In this document: positions 54,238 to 63,606 of the stretch, piece by piece
Layout: each line of letters begins with the position of its first letter
How positions within the stretch are numbered: position 1 is the stretch's first letter
Origin: Flagellimonas amphidinii
GTDB taxonomy: Bacteria; Bacteroidota; Bacteroidia; Flavobacteriales; Flavobacteriaceae
NCBI RefSeq assembly: GCF_013090115.1
Contig: NZ_JABFNN010000021.1
Location: 222,036 to 286,035, forward strand
DNA: 64,000 bases
Reading direction: 5' to 3'
Notes under the pieces: model-generated
What the model was told of the DNA's origin: nothing
What the model saw: only the letters and a program-made list of their open reading frames with translations
The model's database searches: none
Made by a program: the position numbers and the translations under genes

Positions 54238-56733
54238 TTAAAAATTAAATCCGAAGGTTCCTGTTATACCAAATGCCCGAGCATCAGGATTTTCCAGATA
54301 ATTACCCCTAAAATTAAAATCAATTCGTAAAATCTTAAAGATGTTGCCCACTCCAAAGGAATACTCCCAATAGATTTTATCATTTGGAGCTATCAATGGA
54401 ATATTAGTTGGTGCACTAAGTGCAATATTTTCATCGGAAAGGTCTCCCCATGCTCCTCTTAGACCAACAATTTCCCGGAGATTGAATTTCCTTAAAAATG
54501 GAATCCTGGAAAACAACCTACCATTAAAGTTATGTTCCAAATGAAGGGTGGCATAGGTATCGGTCACAAATTCATAAAAATCTAAATTGGGGAACGCATT
54601 ATATAAGGAAAACAAAGTTTGGTTTCCTGGGACCACACTCAACAGCCCCAAAGGAACCTCCCCAAAGGTTTTTCCCAATTCCAAGCTGCTTGTCAATCTA
54701 CCAAAACCACCTATTTGCCATGGTTGGCGGTATGAAAACTGCAAGCGTTCATAGTCAAAATCACTTTCTAAAAAACCACTTACACCTTTGGTATAATTGA
54801 GGACTATGGTACTATGATTGTCATTAATATTCCGTCTTTCCACTCCATACCCAATAGTTCTTTTGCCTGGGGTATAGATAAGAGTAGTATTTAAATCAAA
54901 CTGTTTTACTTCTGATGCAATTCCATCTGGGGATTCTGGGTCTATATAATCCAAACTAAAAGCTTCTGGCAATGCAGAACTCAATGTCCTGAAAGAACTT
55001 CCAAAACGAATTCTAAAGTTCTTCACAGGTTCCATCTCAAGACCAAGGGTAGATAGGTTGATGTTCGTTAATCTATCATTGGACCCTACTGTTACCAGTG
55101 ATGAAGAAGCAATACTTCTACCCAGAACATCTGTAGTACTGGTCAAACTCAATCCCAGTTGTTCTATATCCCTTCGGTTACCACCGGAAAGAATCAATCT
55201 AGTCTTACGGTCCAGCAAAAACTTCCCTGAAAAACCGTGCTTAAACTTTCTATCGGAAAAACCGTAGGCCATATAGCCTTCCAAACGCCAGGTATCATTT
55301 TGTCCAAAGTAGGTTCGTGCACCGCCTCTTAATCGTATTCCTTCCGCATCATTATACCCAAAAGTGCTATAAATATCTCCAATGTCTATGTTCCATTTAT
55401 CAATTTCAACATAACCAGAGCTTAGAACACTAATGATATTGTAATATGAGCGGAATTTGGGAACCGTTTTCAACGTATCCAACATTTTAAAAATTCCTGA
55501 CTCATCATCATTCAAGTTTTCCAGTCGGGCATTTTTCCAGAAAGTAGTGTCCCTAGTAAATATTCTTGGGTCATAGGGGTCAGATTCAATTTTGTAGAAT
55601 TCCTCGGGTCGGCTGATATCAAAGGCATAATTGTCGTAAACTGTTGTACGTTTTCCATAAACCCCTCGAGATTTTTCCTTTTTGGAAAAACTGAAATCGC
55701 TCAACATATAATCACGCTTCAACAAAAAGATGGAATCATTGACCACATCAAAATCTTGCTCAATATAAATCTCCTTTACCCAATTGATATTGGCACTTTT
55801 GGTGACCTGCATATTGATTTTCTTGATGGCATAGGTGCTATCATTCACCCAAAAATCTCCTTTAAAAGTAAGTTCGTTTTTTCTTCTTGGATAATAGATG
55901 ATGTTATAGCACCATTTATCATCTATATAGGTGCTGTCCGAAAGCACATAATTATATGTATCAACCCCTGTTTTGGACAATGGGCTGGTAAAACTCTTGT
56001 CGAAAAATTTAAGGTAGTTGTCATAGATATCGTAATCTGAATATAAATCCTCAACAAAAGCAGTAATGGCCTGATTACCTTCAAAACCTGAGTTTTTATT
56101 ACCTAGAACATCCTCTTTTTCCCTTTCCAATTGATTATCACCGTACACCCTGGAAAAACTTTCATTCAAAAAGAAAGGCAAATAAGTCTTACCGGTAACA
56201 CGTGAAGTATCGAGATTGTCAAACATAAACTCCAACCCCTTGAACAGCTTACTTTTAATAAGCGAACTATCAATGGTATTGAGATCAAACTCTACTTTTT
56301 CGTATTTATCGTATTGGTACTGTTTAAATTTGCGAACACCATTTTCACGCTTCTTTTCCCATATTTTTTTGAGAATTTCTATAGCGGGGTTGTTCTTTTT
56401 GGACTGTTTTCCGGTGTATACCACCACTTCTTTAAGTTGTTCTGCAGACTCGTTTAAAACAATCTCCAAATCATAATTCACTCTTTGGGTCAACTGAATT
56501 TCTTTGGTTTCGTAGCCTATAAAAGAGAAAATGACGGTTTCGTAGGTTTCATCAGATTCCAAATAAAAACGACCATTATCATTGGTAATGGTACCTTCAC
56601 TGGAATCCTCAAAAATTACATTAGCAAAAGCGATAGGTTCCCCGGAGTCATCTAAAATAATGCCCCCGACCTTGGTCTGTGATAAAACAGTAGAAAATGC
56701 TAGTAGGTAAAAAACAATAAGAAATCTCTTCAT
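54238..56733 (-). CDS. DUF5686 outer-membrane protein with carboxypeptidase-like regulatory domain
   Basis: 831 residues, ATG at 56733 in front of a signal peptide (MKRFLIVFYLLAFSTVLSQ); a longer start is unlikely. An Ig-like carboxypeptidase-regulatory domain (about 20-105) is followed by the DUF5686 region (VVYTGKQSKKNNPAIEILKKIWE) and a long beta-barrel-like part ending in aromatic FGFNF, which is typical of outer-membrane insertion. Function unknown. It is transcribed away from pdhB's terminator and has its own upstream region. Confidence 0.83.
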   Translation of the reverse strand: MKRFLIVFYLLAFSTVLSQTKVGGIILDDSGEPIAFANVIFEDSSEGTITNDNGRFYLESDETYETVIFSFIGYETKEIQLTQRVNYDLEIVLNESAEQLKEVVVYTGKQSKKNNPAIEILKKIWEKKRENGVRKFKQYQYDKYEKVEFDLNTIDSSLIKSKLFKGLEFMFDNLDTSRVTGKTYLPFFLNESFSRVYGDNQLEREKEDVLGNKNSGFEGNQAITAFVEDLYSDYDIYDNYLKFFDKSFTSPLSKTGVDTYNYVLSDSTYIDDKWCYNIIYYPRRKNELTFKGDFWVNDSTYAIKKINMQVTKSANINWVKEIYIEQDFDVVNDSIFLLKRDYMLSDFSFSKKEKSRGVYGKRTTVYDNYAFDISRPEEFYKIESDPYDPRIFTRDTTFWKNARLENLNDDESGIFKMLDTLKTVPKFRSYYNIISVLSSGYVEIDKWNIDIGDIYSTFGYNDAEGIRLRGGARTYFGQNDTWRLEGYMAYGFSDRKFKHGFSGKFLLDRKTRLILSGGNRRDIEQLGLSLTSTTDVLGRSIASSSLVTVGSNDRLTNINLSTLGLEMEPVKNFRIRFGSSFRTLSSALPEAFSLDYIDPESPDGIASEVKQFDLNTTLIYTPGKRTIGYGVERRNINDNHSTIVLNYTKGVSGFLESDFDYERLQFSYRQPWQIGGFGRLTSSLELGKTFGEVPLGLLSVVPGNQTLFSLYNAFPNLDFYEFVTDTYATLHLEHNFNGRLFSRIPFLRKFNLREIVGLRGAWGDLSDENIALSAPTNIPLIAPNDKIYWEYSFGVGNIFKILRIDFNFRGNYLENPDARAFGITGTFGFNF

Positions 56734-56833
56734 GTTTTCAAATATGGACACCGAGAACAATCTTACGTGGATTATTCTGTGGTATTGGGTCAAAATTTGG
56801 TTCAAAAGTATTTTCTTATCAAAAATCGTTCCT

Positions 56834-56869
56834 TAAAAAAAGCCCCTTCAGCTTTAAGTTGAAGGGGCT
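56834..56869 (-). terminator. Terminator after pdhB
   Basis: On the minus strand AGCCCCTTCA pairs with TGAAGGGGCT (10 bp) and is followed by seven T. Confidence 0.9.
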
Positions 56870-56894
56870 AATATACTTTACAAATCCCAGTTGG

Positions 56895-57872
56895 TCACTT
56901 ATATAACACTTTCTTAACAGCCTTAATAACATCCTTGTGATTGGGCAACCACTCTGCTAATAATACTGGAGAATAAGGTGCCGGAGTGTCTGCCGTGTTG
57001 ATTTTTACAATTGGAGCATCCAAATAATCGAATGCCTTGTCCTGAACATGATAAATGATTTCTGTAGCCACATTTCCAAAAGGCCAAGCTTCTTCCAAGA
57101 TTACCATGCGATTGGTTTTCTTCACAGAATTCAAAATAGCATCATGATCCATTGGGCGCACAGTACGCAAATCTATGATTTCACAGCTAATGCCTTCTTT
57201 TTCCAATTCATCAGCTGCCTTATAAGCTTCTTTAATGATTTTTCCGAAGGAAACAATGGTTACATCTGTTCCTTCTCGCTTGATATCGGCAACTCCTAAT
57301 GGGATGGTGTATTCTCCCTCTGGGACTTCTCCTTTATCACCATACATCTGCTCAGATTCCATGAAAATAACCGGGTCATCATCGCGAATAGCTGATTTTA
57401 GCAATCCTTTGGCATCAGCAGGATTGGATGGAACCACCACTTTAAGTCCAGGACAATTGGCATACCAGCTTTCAAAAGCTTGGGAATGTGTTGCCGCCAA
57501 CTGACCGGCAGAAGCTGTTGGCCCTCTAAAAACTATAGGACAATTAAACTGCCCTGCTGACATTTGTCTGATTTTAGCAGCATTATTTATAATCTGATCA
57601 ATACCGACCAAAGAAAAGTTAAAGGTCATAAACTCAATGATAGGACGATTCCCTGTCATGGTAGAACCAACACCGATTCCAGCAAAACCAAGTTCGGAAA
57701 TGGGGGTATCCAAAACACGCTCTGGGCCAAATTCATCCAACATTCCTTTAGAAGCTTTATAGGCCCCATTGTACTCCGCAACTTCTTCTCCCATTAAATA
57801 AATGGTATCGTCCCTTCTCATCTCTTCAGACATGGCCTCTGCAATGGCTTCCCTAAACTGTAGTGTTTTCAT
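56895..57872 (-). CDS. pdhB: Pyruvate dehydrogenase E1 component, beta subunit
   Basis: 325 residues from ATG 57872 (MKTLQFREAIAEAMSEEM); the frame is open 28 codons further up but that part is not homologous. The thiamine-diphosphate partner subunit shows MGEEVAEYNGAYKASKG, DTPISELGFAGIGVG and EEAWPFGNVATEI. It forms E1 with an alpha subunit that is not in this window, so pdhB is separated from the rest of the complex genes. It diverges from etfBA. Confidence 0.92.
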   Translation of the reverse strand: MKTLQFREAIAEAMSEEMRRDDTIYLMGEEVAEYNGAYKASKGMLDEFGPERVLDTPISELGFAGIGVGSTMTGNRPIIEFMTFNFSLVGIDQIINNAAKIRQMSAGQFNCPIVFRGPTASAGQLAATHSQAFESWYANCPGLKVVVPSNPADAKGLLKSAIRDDDPVIFMESEQMYGDKGEVPEGEYTIPLGVADIKREGTDVTIVSFGKIIKEAYKAADELEKEGISCEIIDLRTVRPMDHDAILNSVKKTNRMVILEEAWPFGNVATEIIYHVQDKAFDYLDAPIVKINTADTPAPYSPVLLAEWLPNHKDVIKAVKKVLYK

Positions 57873-57921
57873 TGAATCTAACTGATTTAGTTTTGGTGTT
57901 CTATGTGTTAAAAAACGCACG

Positions 57922-57948
57922 CAAAAATAGCAAAAACTGAAAGAACAA
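57922..57948 (-). promoter_or_regulatory. pdhB promoter
   Basis: TTG (57948-57946), a 16-base spacer and TATTTTTG (57929-57922). The -7 box is perfect; the spacer is slightly short. Confidence 0.55.
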
Positions 57949-57976
57949 TACTTCATCCAAATCTAAAAAAAGAACA

Positions 57977-58004
57977 AAATTTATTATGCATGCATAATAA
58001 ATTT
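57977..58004. promoter_or_regulatory. Perfect 28-bp palindrome between pdhB and etfB
   Basis: The half-site AAATTTATTATGCA is followed directly by its exact reverse complement, centre between 57990 and 57991. It lies 14 bases upstream of the etfB -7 box and 28 bases from the pdhB -33 box, so a dimeric regulator here could control both. Confidence 0.75.
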
Positions 58005-58017
58005 GGGATTTTATAGC

Positions 58018-58025
58018 TATATTTG
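58018..58025 (+). promoter_or_regulatory. -7 promoter element of etfBA
   Basis: TATATTTG (TAnnTTTG), 25 bases before the etfB ATG. The upstream palindrome occupies the -33 region. Confidence 0.6.
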
Positions 58026-58049
58026 ATGCGACAATATGTAAATATACCT

Positions 58050-58796
58050 ATGAAAATTTTAGTTTGCATTAGCAATGTACCGGATACCACTTCCAAAATC
58101 AATTTTACGGAAGGGGACACCAAGTTTGATACAAATGGGGTGCAATTTGTGATAAATCCCAATGATGAGTTCGGTCTCACCCGCGCAATGTGGTTCAAAG
58201 AAAAGCAGGGCGCTGCTGTTCATGTAGCTACTGTAGGTGGTCCACAAACCGAACCTACCATAAGAAAAGCTTTGGCCATTGGTGCCGATGAAGCTATTAG
58301 AATCAATGCAGAACCTACGGACGGTTTTTATGTGGCAAGGCAATTGGCAGAAGTAATCAAAAATGGAGGTTATGACCTTATCATTGCTGGAAGAGAGTCC
58401 ATTGATTATAATGGCGGAATGGTTCCTGGAATTCTGGCCACCCTCTTAGATATGAATTTTGTGAACACCTGCATTGGTCTTGAAGTTGACGGAAACAGTG
58501 CCACAGCTACTCGAGAAATTGATGGAGGAAAAGAAACCATCAGCACTTCATTGCCCCTGGTCATTGGAGGACAAAAAGGATTGGTTGAAGAAAGCGACCT
58601 TCGCATTCCCAATATGCGAGGAATTATGATGGCTCGCAAAAAAGCCCTTAACGTTGTGGAACCAATTGATGCACCACAGCCTACCCAAGACCAAAAATTT
58701 GAAAAACCAGCGGCTAAAGGCCCTATTAAATTGGTTGATGCAGGGAATGTTGGCGAATTGGTCGACTTATTGCACAATGAAGCTAAAGTGATTTAA
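58050..58796 (+). CDS. etfB: Electron transfer flavoprotein, beta subunit
   Basis: 248 residues from ATG 58050 (MKILVCISNVPDTTSK); an upstream start would add nine unrelated residues. ETF-beta signatures are KKALAIGADEAIRI-like RKALAIGADEAIRIN, IIAGRESIDYNGG and SLPLVIGGQKGLVEESDLRIPNMRGIM. With EtfA it binds FAD and carries electrons from acyl-CoA and related dehydrogenases to the quinone pool. etfA follows after 20 bases. Confidence 0.95.
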   Translation: MKILVCISNVPDTTSKINFTEGDTKFDTNGVQFVINPNDEFGLTRAMWFKEKQGAAVHVATVGGPQTEPTIRKALAIGADEAIRINAEPTDGFYVARQLAEVIKNGGYDLIIAGRESIDYNGGMVPGILATLLDMNFVNTCIGLEVDGNSATATREIDGGKETISTSLPLVIGGQKGLVEESDLRIPNMRGIMMARKKALNVVEPIDAPQPTQDQKFEKPAAKGPIKLVDAGNVGELVDLLHNEAKVI

Positions 58797-58816
58797 AAAC
58801 TAGAATCGAAAAAAAT

Positions 58817-59785
58817 ATGCCAGTTTTAGTATATACCGAATCTGATAAAGGAAAATTTAAAAAGAATGCCTTTGAAGTGGCCTCATACGCCTACAAAGTT
58901 GCTCAAGACTTAGGTGAAACCGTTACTGCGGTCACCATTAATGCTGAAGACGATGCGGCTTTGGGCGCATATGGGGTATCCAAGGTTTTAAAAATCAGTA
59001 ATGAGCAATTGGACAATTTCACTGCAAAGGCCTATGCCAATGCTTTGACCCAAGCTGCAGAGGCCGAAGGAGCCAAAACCATTATCGTTAGCTCTAGCGC
59101 TGACACTAAGTTTTTGGCACCCATTCTTACCACAAAATTAAATGGAGGATATGTCCCCAATGTGGTTGCTGCCCCTGACAGCACATCTCCTTTTATCGTA
59201 AAAAGAACAACTTTCAGTAATAAAGGTTTTGCACATACTGAAATTAACGCTGATGTTAAAGTCATTGGAGTTTCCAATAACGCCTATGGAATTGTAGAAA
59301 ATAATGTAAGCGCTGCTGTGGAAGATTTTTCACCTTCTTTTGGGGATGCTGATTTTACCACAAAATCCATTGAGGTTGATAAAGTGGTGGGTAAAGCCAC
59401 TATCGCAGATGCTGATATTGTGGTTTCTGGCGGTCGTGGTCTCAAAGGTCCAGAAAATTGGGGCATGATCGAAGAGTTGGCAGACATCTTGGGTGCAGCC
59501 ACAGCCTGCTCCAAGCCTGTTTCCGACCTAGGATGGAGACCACATGGAGAACACGTAGGTCAAACTGGAAAACCCGTGGCCAGCAATCTATATATTGCCA
59601 TTGGTATTTCTGGTGCCATTCAACATTTGGCCGGAGTAAGCGCATCCAAAACCAAAGTTGTCATTAATAACGACCCTGAAGCTCCTTTCTTTAAGGCCGC
59701 GGACTATGGAATTGTTGGTGATGCCTTTGAGGTAGTGCCCAAACTCATCGAAAAATTAAAGGAATTTAAAGCCCAGAACGCTTAA
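58817..59785 (+). CDS. etfA: Electron transfer flavoprotein, alpha subunit
   Basis: 322 residues. The C-terminal FAD-binding domain has the ETF-alpha signature: VVSGGRGLKGPENW, then PVSDLGWRPHGEHVGQTGK, LYIAIGISGAIQHLAG and VINNDPEAPFFKAADYGIVGD. It is the partner of EtfB in an operon and ends at a strong terminator. Confidence 0.96.
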   Translation: MPVLVYTESDKGKFKKNAFEVASYAYKVAQDLGETVTAVTINAEDDAALGAYGVSKVLKISNEQLDNFTAKAYANALTQAAEAEGAKTIIVSSSADTKFLAPILTTKLNGGYVPNVVAAPDSTSPFIVKRTTFSNKGFAHTEINADVKVIGVSNNAYGIVENNVSAAVEDFSPSFGDADFTTKSIEVDKVVGKATIADADIVVSGGRGLKGPENWGMIEELADILGAATACSKPVSDLGWRPHGEHVGQTGKPVASNLYIAIGISGAIQHLAGVSASKTKVVINNDPEAPFFKAADYGIVGDAFEVVPKLIEKLKEFKAQNA

Positions 59786-59812
59786 ATTTTGTTAATTTGC
59801 CCTTTGCAAGGG

Positions 59813-59857
59813 GGCTGTTCAGATAACTGGTTGCCACTTATTTGAACAGCCTTTTTT
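59813..59857 (+). terminator. Terminator after etfA
   Basis: GGCTGTTCA pairs with TGAACAGCC (9 bp; loop of 21 bases), followed by six T. Confidence 0.8.
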
Positions 59858-59862
59858 GGTTT

Positions 59863-59868
59863 AGGAGG
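59863..59868 (+). promoter_or_regulatory. Strong Shine-Dalgarno site of the bifunctional nuclease gene
   Basis: A perfect AGGAGG lies 5 bases before the ATG at 59874. Such sites are rare in Bacteroidota, and no other start I inspected in this window has one. It fixes the start. Confidence 0.7.
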
Positions 59869-59873
59869 AGAAT

Positions 59874-60506
59874 ATGAGCTTAGTACGATTAAAAATAAAG
59901 GGAATATCATACAGCCAAACCCAAAATGGTGCATACGCCCTTATTTTGAATGAGGTTGAAGGGGACCGAAAACTTCCCATTGTTATTGGAGCCTTTGAGG
60001 CCCAGTCCATTGCCATTGCACTTGAAAAAGAAATAAAACCACCAAGACCGCTTACCCACGATCTTTTCAAGAATTTTGCAGATCGGTTTCAAATCGTGGT
60101 CAAACAGGTCATTATACATAAACTGGTAGATGGGGTTTTTTACTCCAGTATCATTTGCGAACGGGATAATGTAGAAGAAATCATAGATGCACGTACCAGT
60201 GATGCCATTGCCCTGGCTTTGCGTTTTGATGCACCGATCTTCACTTATAAGACCATTTTGGACAAAGCAGGGATTTTTCTTAAATTTTCTTCTAAAGAAA
60301 GTGATGAAAATGAAGAAGATGACAGTATAGTGGTAGATGAAATTCTTCAAGAAGGGGAAGCTGTTGAAATAGAATCTGGCGCTTCTGCCCATGGCTACCG
60401 TGAAATGTCATTGGAAGAACTTCATAAAGAATTGAACAAGGCCGTGGCCAATGAAGATTACGAAAAGGCGGCCAAATTACGGGACGAAATTTCCAAGCGT
60501 AAATAA
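59874..60506 (+). CDS. Bifunctional nuclease (BFN) family protein with UVR motif
   Basis: 210 residues. Residues about 1-135 are the BFN/DUF151 domain (LPIVIGAFEAQSIAIALE, then DARTSDAIALALRFDAPIFT). The C-terminus (about 180-208: LHKELNKAVANEDYEKAAKLRDEI) is a UVR (UvrB/UvrC interaction) motif. An acidic linker (SKESDENEEDDSIVVDE) joins them. BFN relatives show RNase and DNase activity. The UVR tail may link it to excision repair, which is inference. Confidence 0.9.
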   Translation: MSLVRLKIKGISYSQTQNGAYALILNEVEGDRKLPIVIGAFEAQSIAIALEKEIKPPRPLTHDLFKNFADRFQIVVKQVIIHKLVDGVFYSSIICERDNVEEIIDARTSDAIALALRFDAPIFTYKTILDKAGIFLKFSSKESDENEEDDSIVVDEILQEGEAVEIESGASAHGYREMSLEELHKELNKAVANEDYEKAAKLRDEISKRK

Positions 60507-60514
60507 CCAACTAC

Positions 60515-61981
60515 ATGCCGAAGAAAACCAAAAGTTTCCTTGCACTATTATTATTTGTTTGTGTCGCCACTTTTGGTCAAGATAGTTTGATCACAGATTC
60601 CGTGAACACTATTGTGGACACTACCATTGTCGATGATATTTCTCTTCAAGAAAACACACCTCAACTAATTCCCAACCAAGGATTCTCCTTCAATACACTT
60701 TGGAGAGGGGCCTTGGGAATGGCTGTTTTAATATTGATATCGTTTTTGTTCAGTGCCAATAGAAAAGCCATCAACTGGAAAACCGTAGGAATAGGACTCA
60801 CCCTTCAATTATTGATTGCCATTGGTGTTTTAAAAGTGCCCTTGGTTCAACTAATTTTTGAAAAAATTGGGCAAGTTTTCGTAAGCATATTGGACTTTAC
60901 CCGGGTTGGAAGTAAATTTCTATTTGAAGGTTTAGTGGTAGACATGGATACCTTTGGATTCATCTTCGCCTTTCAGGTGTTACCTACCATTATCTTCTTT
61001 TCTGCATTGACCTCGGTACTTTTTTATTTGGGAATCATCCAAAGAGTTGTCCGGGCCATGGCTTGGCTATTGTCCAAAACCTTGGGAATATCAGGAGCGG
61101 AAAGCCTATCCGTTGCAGGAAACATTTTTTTGGGTCAGACCGAAGCCCCCCTATTGATCAAAGCATATCTGGAGAAAATGAACAAATCCGAAATCCTTTT
61201 GGTGATGATCGGCGGAATGGCTACTGTAGCTGGTGCTGTTCTGGCGGCATACATTGGATTTTTGGGAGGCGATGACCCTGCACTTCGACTTGTTTTTGCC
61301 AAACACTTGCTCGCCGCATCTGTGATGGCAGCTCCAGGCGCTATTGTAGTTTCTAAAATTCTGTATCCACAAACCGAAGCGGTCAATACAGACGTTAACG
61401 TTTCAGCAGAAAAAATTGGTGCCAATATTCTAGATGCTATTTCCAACGGTACAACAGAAGGACTAAAATTAGCCATGAATGTTGGAGCTATGCTCTTGGT
61501 TTTTGTGGCTTTTATTGCCATGATCAATGGTATTTTGGGCTGGATTGGCGATTTGACAACCTTCAACAACTGGATTGCCGCAAATTCTCCGTATGAAACC
61601 TTTTCTTTGGAAGCCATTCTAGGAACTGTTTTTGCTCCATTAATGTGGCTGATTGGGGTCAATAGTGAAGATGTTATGCTCATGGGACAGCTTTTAGGCA
61701 TCAAATTGGCCGCTAGTGAATTTGTGGGATATATTCAACTGGCCGATTTGAAAACCATGACAAGTAATCTCCATTTCACCTATAACAAATCCGTTATCAT
61801 GGCCACTTATATGCTTTGCGGATTTGCCAATTTCGCTTCCATTGGTATCCAAATTGGGGGTATTGGCTCCTTGGCTCCTGGACAGCGCAAAACACTTTCA
61901 GAATTTGGTATGCGTGCCGTTTTGGGCGGTTCATTGGCTTCCCTGCTTTCCGCCACTATTGCTGGGATGATTTTAGGATAG
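60515..61981 (+). CDS. CNT-family nucleoside transporter with N-terminal extension
   Basis: 488 residues. The CNT core (about 60-488) includes LGQTEAPLLIKAYLEKMNKSEILLVMIGGMATVAGAVLAAYIGF and the Na+/substrate site GVNSEDV. Before it lie a signal-peptide-like segment (MPKKTKSFLALLLFVCVATFG) and a short Asp/Thr-rich extracytoplasmic stretch (about 22-58) that the NupC family usually lacks. It imports nucleosides with Na+ or H+. It follows the BFN gene after 8 bases, in the same transcript. Confidence 0.9.
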   Translation: MPKKTKSFLALLLFVCVATFGQDSLITDSVNTIVDTTIVDDISLQENTPQLIPNQGFSFNTLWRGALGMAVLILISFLFSANRKAINWKTVGIGLTLQLLIAIGVLKVPLVQLIFEKIGQVFVSILDFTRVGSKFLFEGLVVDMDTFGFIFAFQVLPTIIFFSALTSVLFYLGIIQRVVRAMAWLLSKTLGISGAESLSVAGNIFLGQTEAPLLIKAYLEKMNKSEILLVMIGGMATVAGAVLAAYIGFLGGDDPALRLVFAKHLLAASVMAAPGAIVVSKILYPQTEAVNTDVNVSAEKIGANILDAISNGTTEGLKLAMNVGAMLLVFVAFIAMINGILGWIGDLTTFNNWIAANSPYETFSLEAILGTVFAPLMWLIGVNSEDVMLMGQLLGIKLAASEFVGYIQLADLKTMTSNLHFTYNKSVIMATYMLCGFANFASIGIQIGGIGSLAPGQRKTLSEFGMRAVLGGSLASLLSATIAGMILG

Positions 61982-62065
61982 TCTGGTTGATAAAATCTTT
62001 ATAAGTCACTCCATACTATTTTCATAAACTTTGCTGCTTGAAGTATCTTAGAAGGATTATTTTTC

Positions 62066-62131
62066 TGTCACATCGAGCGCAGTCGAGATGTCCTTTACGA
62101 TTTCTCCTCACTAAGCCCGTTCGAAATGACA
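62066..62131. repeat. Dispersed repeat with TGTCA/TGACA ends
   Basis: Core TGTCACATCGAGC then GCAGTCGAGA (62066-62088), a spacer with TTTCTCCTCA, and CCGTTCGAAATGACA (62117-62131). The first part matches the repeats at 21050 and 34424, the second the repeat at 36846, so they belong to one family. The remaining bases between 61982 and 62150 show nothing else. Confidence 0.75.
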
Positions 62132-62150
62132 AGTGATATTTGAAAAAGGA

Positions 62151-62975
62151 ATGAAACAATACCACGACTTACTAAAACACGTACTGGAACAAGGAAACCA
62201 AAAAGGTGATCGCACGGGAACAGGAACACTCAGTGTGTTTGGTTACCAAATGCGCTTCGACCTATCCGAGGGCTTTCCGATGGTGACCACCAAAAAGTTG
62301 CATCTCAAATCCATTATTTATGAACTGCTTTGGTTCTTAAAAGGAGACACCAATATAAAATATTTGCAGGAAAATGGGGTGCGTATCTGGAACGAGTGGG
62401 CCAATGAAAATGGAGACTTAGGACCGGTATATGGACACCAATGGCGCAATTGGGACAGTGAAGGTATTGACCAAATCAAGGAAGTGATAGAAAGCCTGAA
62501 AAACAATCCCAACAGTCGTAGACTTTTAGTCTCCGCTTGGAACCCCAGTGTGTTACCAGACACTTCTGTATCCTTTTCAGAAAATGTGGCCAACGGAAAA
62601 GCGGCCTTACCCCCTTGCCATGCTTTCTTTCAATTTTATGTGGCCGATGGCAAACTTTCCTGCCAACTCTACCAGCGTAGCGCCGACATCTTTTTGGGCG
62701 TACCTTTTAACATTGCTTCTTATGCGTTGTTTACGATGATGATTGCCCAAGTTTGCGGTTACCAGCCCGGGGAATTTGTACACACTTTTGGTGATGCACA
62801 TATTTATAACAATCATATGGAGCAGGTGGAACTGCAATTGAGTCGGGAACCCCGACCGTTGCCCACCATGAGATTGAATCCCGAAGTAAAAGACATCTTT
62901 GATTTTACCTTTGAAGATTTTGAGCTTTTAAACTATGACCCTCACCCACATATCAAAGGAGTTGTGGCGGTATAA
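62151..62975 (+). CDS. thyA: Thymidylate synthase
   Basis: 274 residues from ATG 62151; an upstream in-frame start would add six. The catalytic Cys156 is in ALPPCHAFF, followed by [19 protein letters not shown] and SREPRPLP. It converts dUMP to dTMP with methylene-THF. Compared with the E. coli enzyme there is a roughly 13-residue insertion just before the catalytic cysteine ([17 protein letters not shown]), which is common in Bacteroidota. Confidence 0.96.
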   Translation: MKQYHDLLKHVLEQGNQKGDRTGTGTLSVFGYQMRFDLSEGFPMVTTKKLHLKSIIYELLWFLKGDTNIKYLQENGVRIWNEWANENGDLGPVYGHQWRNWDSEGIDQIKEVIESLKNNPNSRRLLVSAWNPSVLPDTSVSFSENVANGKAALPPCHAFFQFYVADGKLSCQLYQRSADIFLGVPFNIASYALFTMMIAQVCGYQPGEFVHTFGDAHIYNNHMEQVELQLSREPRPLPTMRLNPEVKDIFDFTFEDFELLNYDPHPHIKGVVAV

Positions 62976-62999
62976 AAACATTCAAATTCAAGCTTTGAG

Positions 63000-63503
63000 G
63001 TGGAACATTACATTGACGAACATATCACCTTAGTTCCTATAAGCATGGACTATGCAAAAGATATGTTTGCCAGTTTTAATGAAGATATCATTAAATTTTT
63101 ACCCTTAGACAATCCTCCATCACGTATAGAGGAAACCAAAGCTTTTGTGGAGCATTCCGTAACACAAATGCAACGAGGCAATGATTTGGTTTGGGTCATT
63201 TTATACGACAACGTTTTTGCAGGTTGTTGTGGCATTCATTCCATTCCCAGTAAGCAACCGCATTTTGGGTTATGGGTCAAAAAAGAAATGCAAGGTAAGG
63301 GCATTGGCAAAAAAGTGGTGGGCTATGGTCTGCACTGGGGCATTAATAATCTGGATGTAGAATACATAAAATATCCTGTGGACAAACGTAACACCAAAAG
63401 TCTTAAATTAATCGAAGATATGAGGCTTAAACTCTGTGACCATTACCTTATGGGAAATACCAAAAAATTACAGATTGATGAGTATAGGATACATAAGAAA
63501 TAG
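63000..63503 (+). CDS. GNAT-family N-acetyltransferase
   Basis: 167 residues with a GTG start. The fold follows RimJ/RimL-type GNATs (ITLVPISMDYAKDMFASF). The acetyl-CoA P-loop is in KKEMQGKGIGKKVVGYG (Q/R-x-x-G-x-G/A type). KRNTKSLKLIEDMRLKL gives the C-terminal beta-alpha. The substrate is unknown. It starts 24 bases after thyA. Confidence 0.82.
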   Translation: MEHYIDEHITLVPISMDYAKDMFASFNEDIIKFLPLDNPPSRIEETKAFVEHSVTQMQRGNDLVWVILYDNVFAGCCGIHSIPSKQPHFGLWVKKEMQGKGIGKKVVGYGLHWGINNLDVEYIKYPVDKRNTKSLKLIEDMRLKLCDHYLMGNTKKLQIDEYRIHKK

Positions 63504-63533
63504 TTAGACCACCTATTTAACTCTATACTTTAT

Positions 63534-63560
63534 AAAAACACCCGGGCTTTCACCCGGGTG
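63534..63560 (-). terminator. Terminator after the repeat-protein gene
   Basis: CACCCGGG and CCCGGGTG form an 8-bp stem with a 6-base loop. On the minus strand it is followed by TTTTTATAA, so it serves the gene ending at 63607. Confidence 0.75.
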
Positions 63561-63606
63561 CAGAATAACAAACAATTAAACCAACGTTCTAATCTTCTTT
63601 TTCAAT

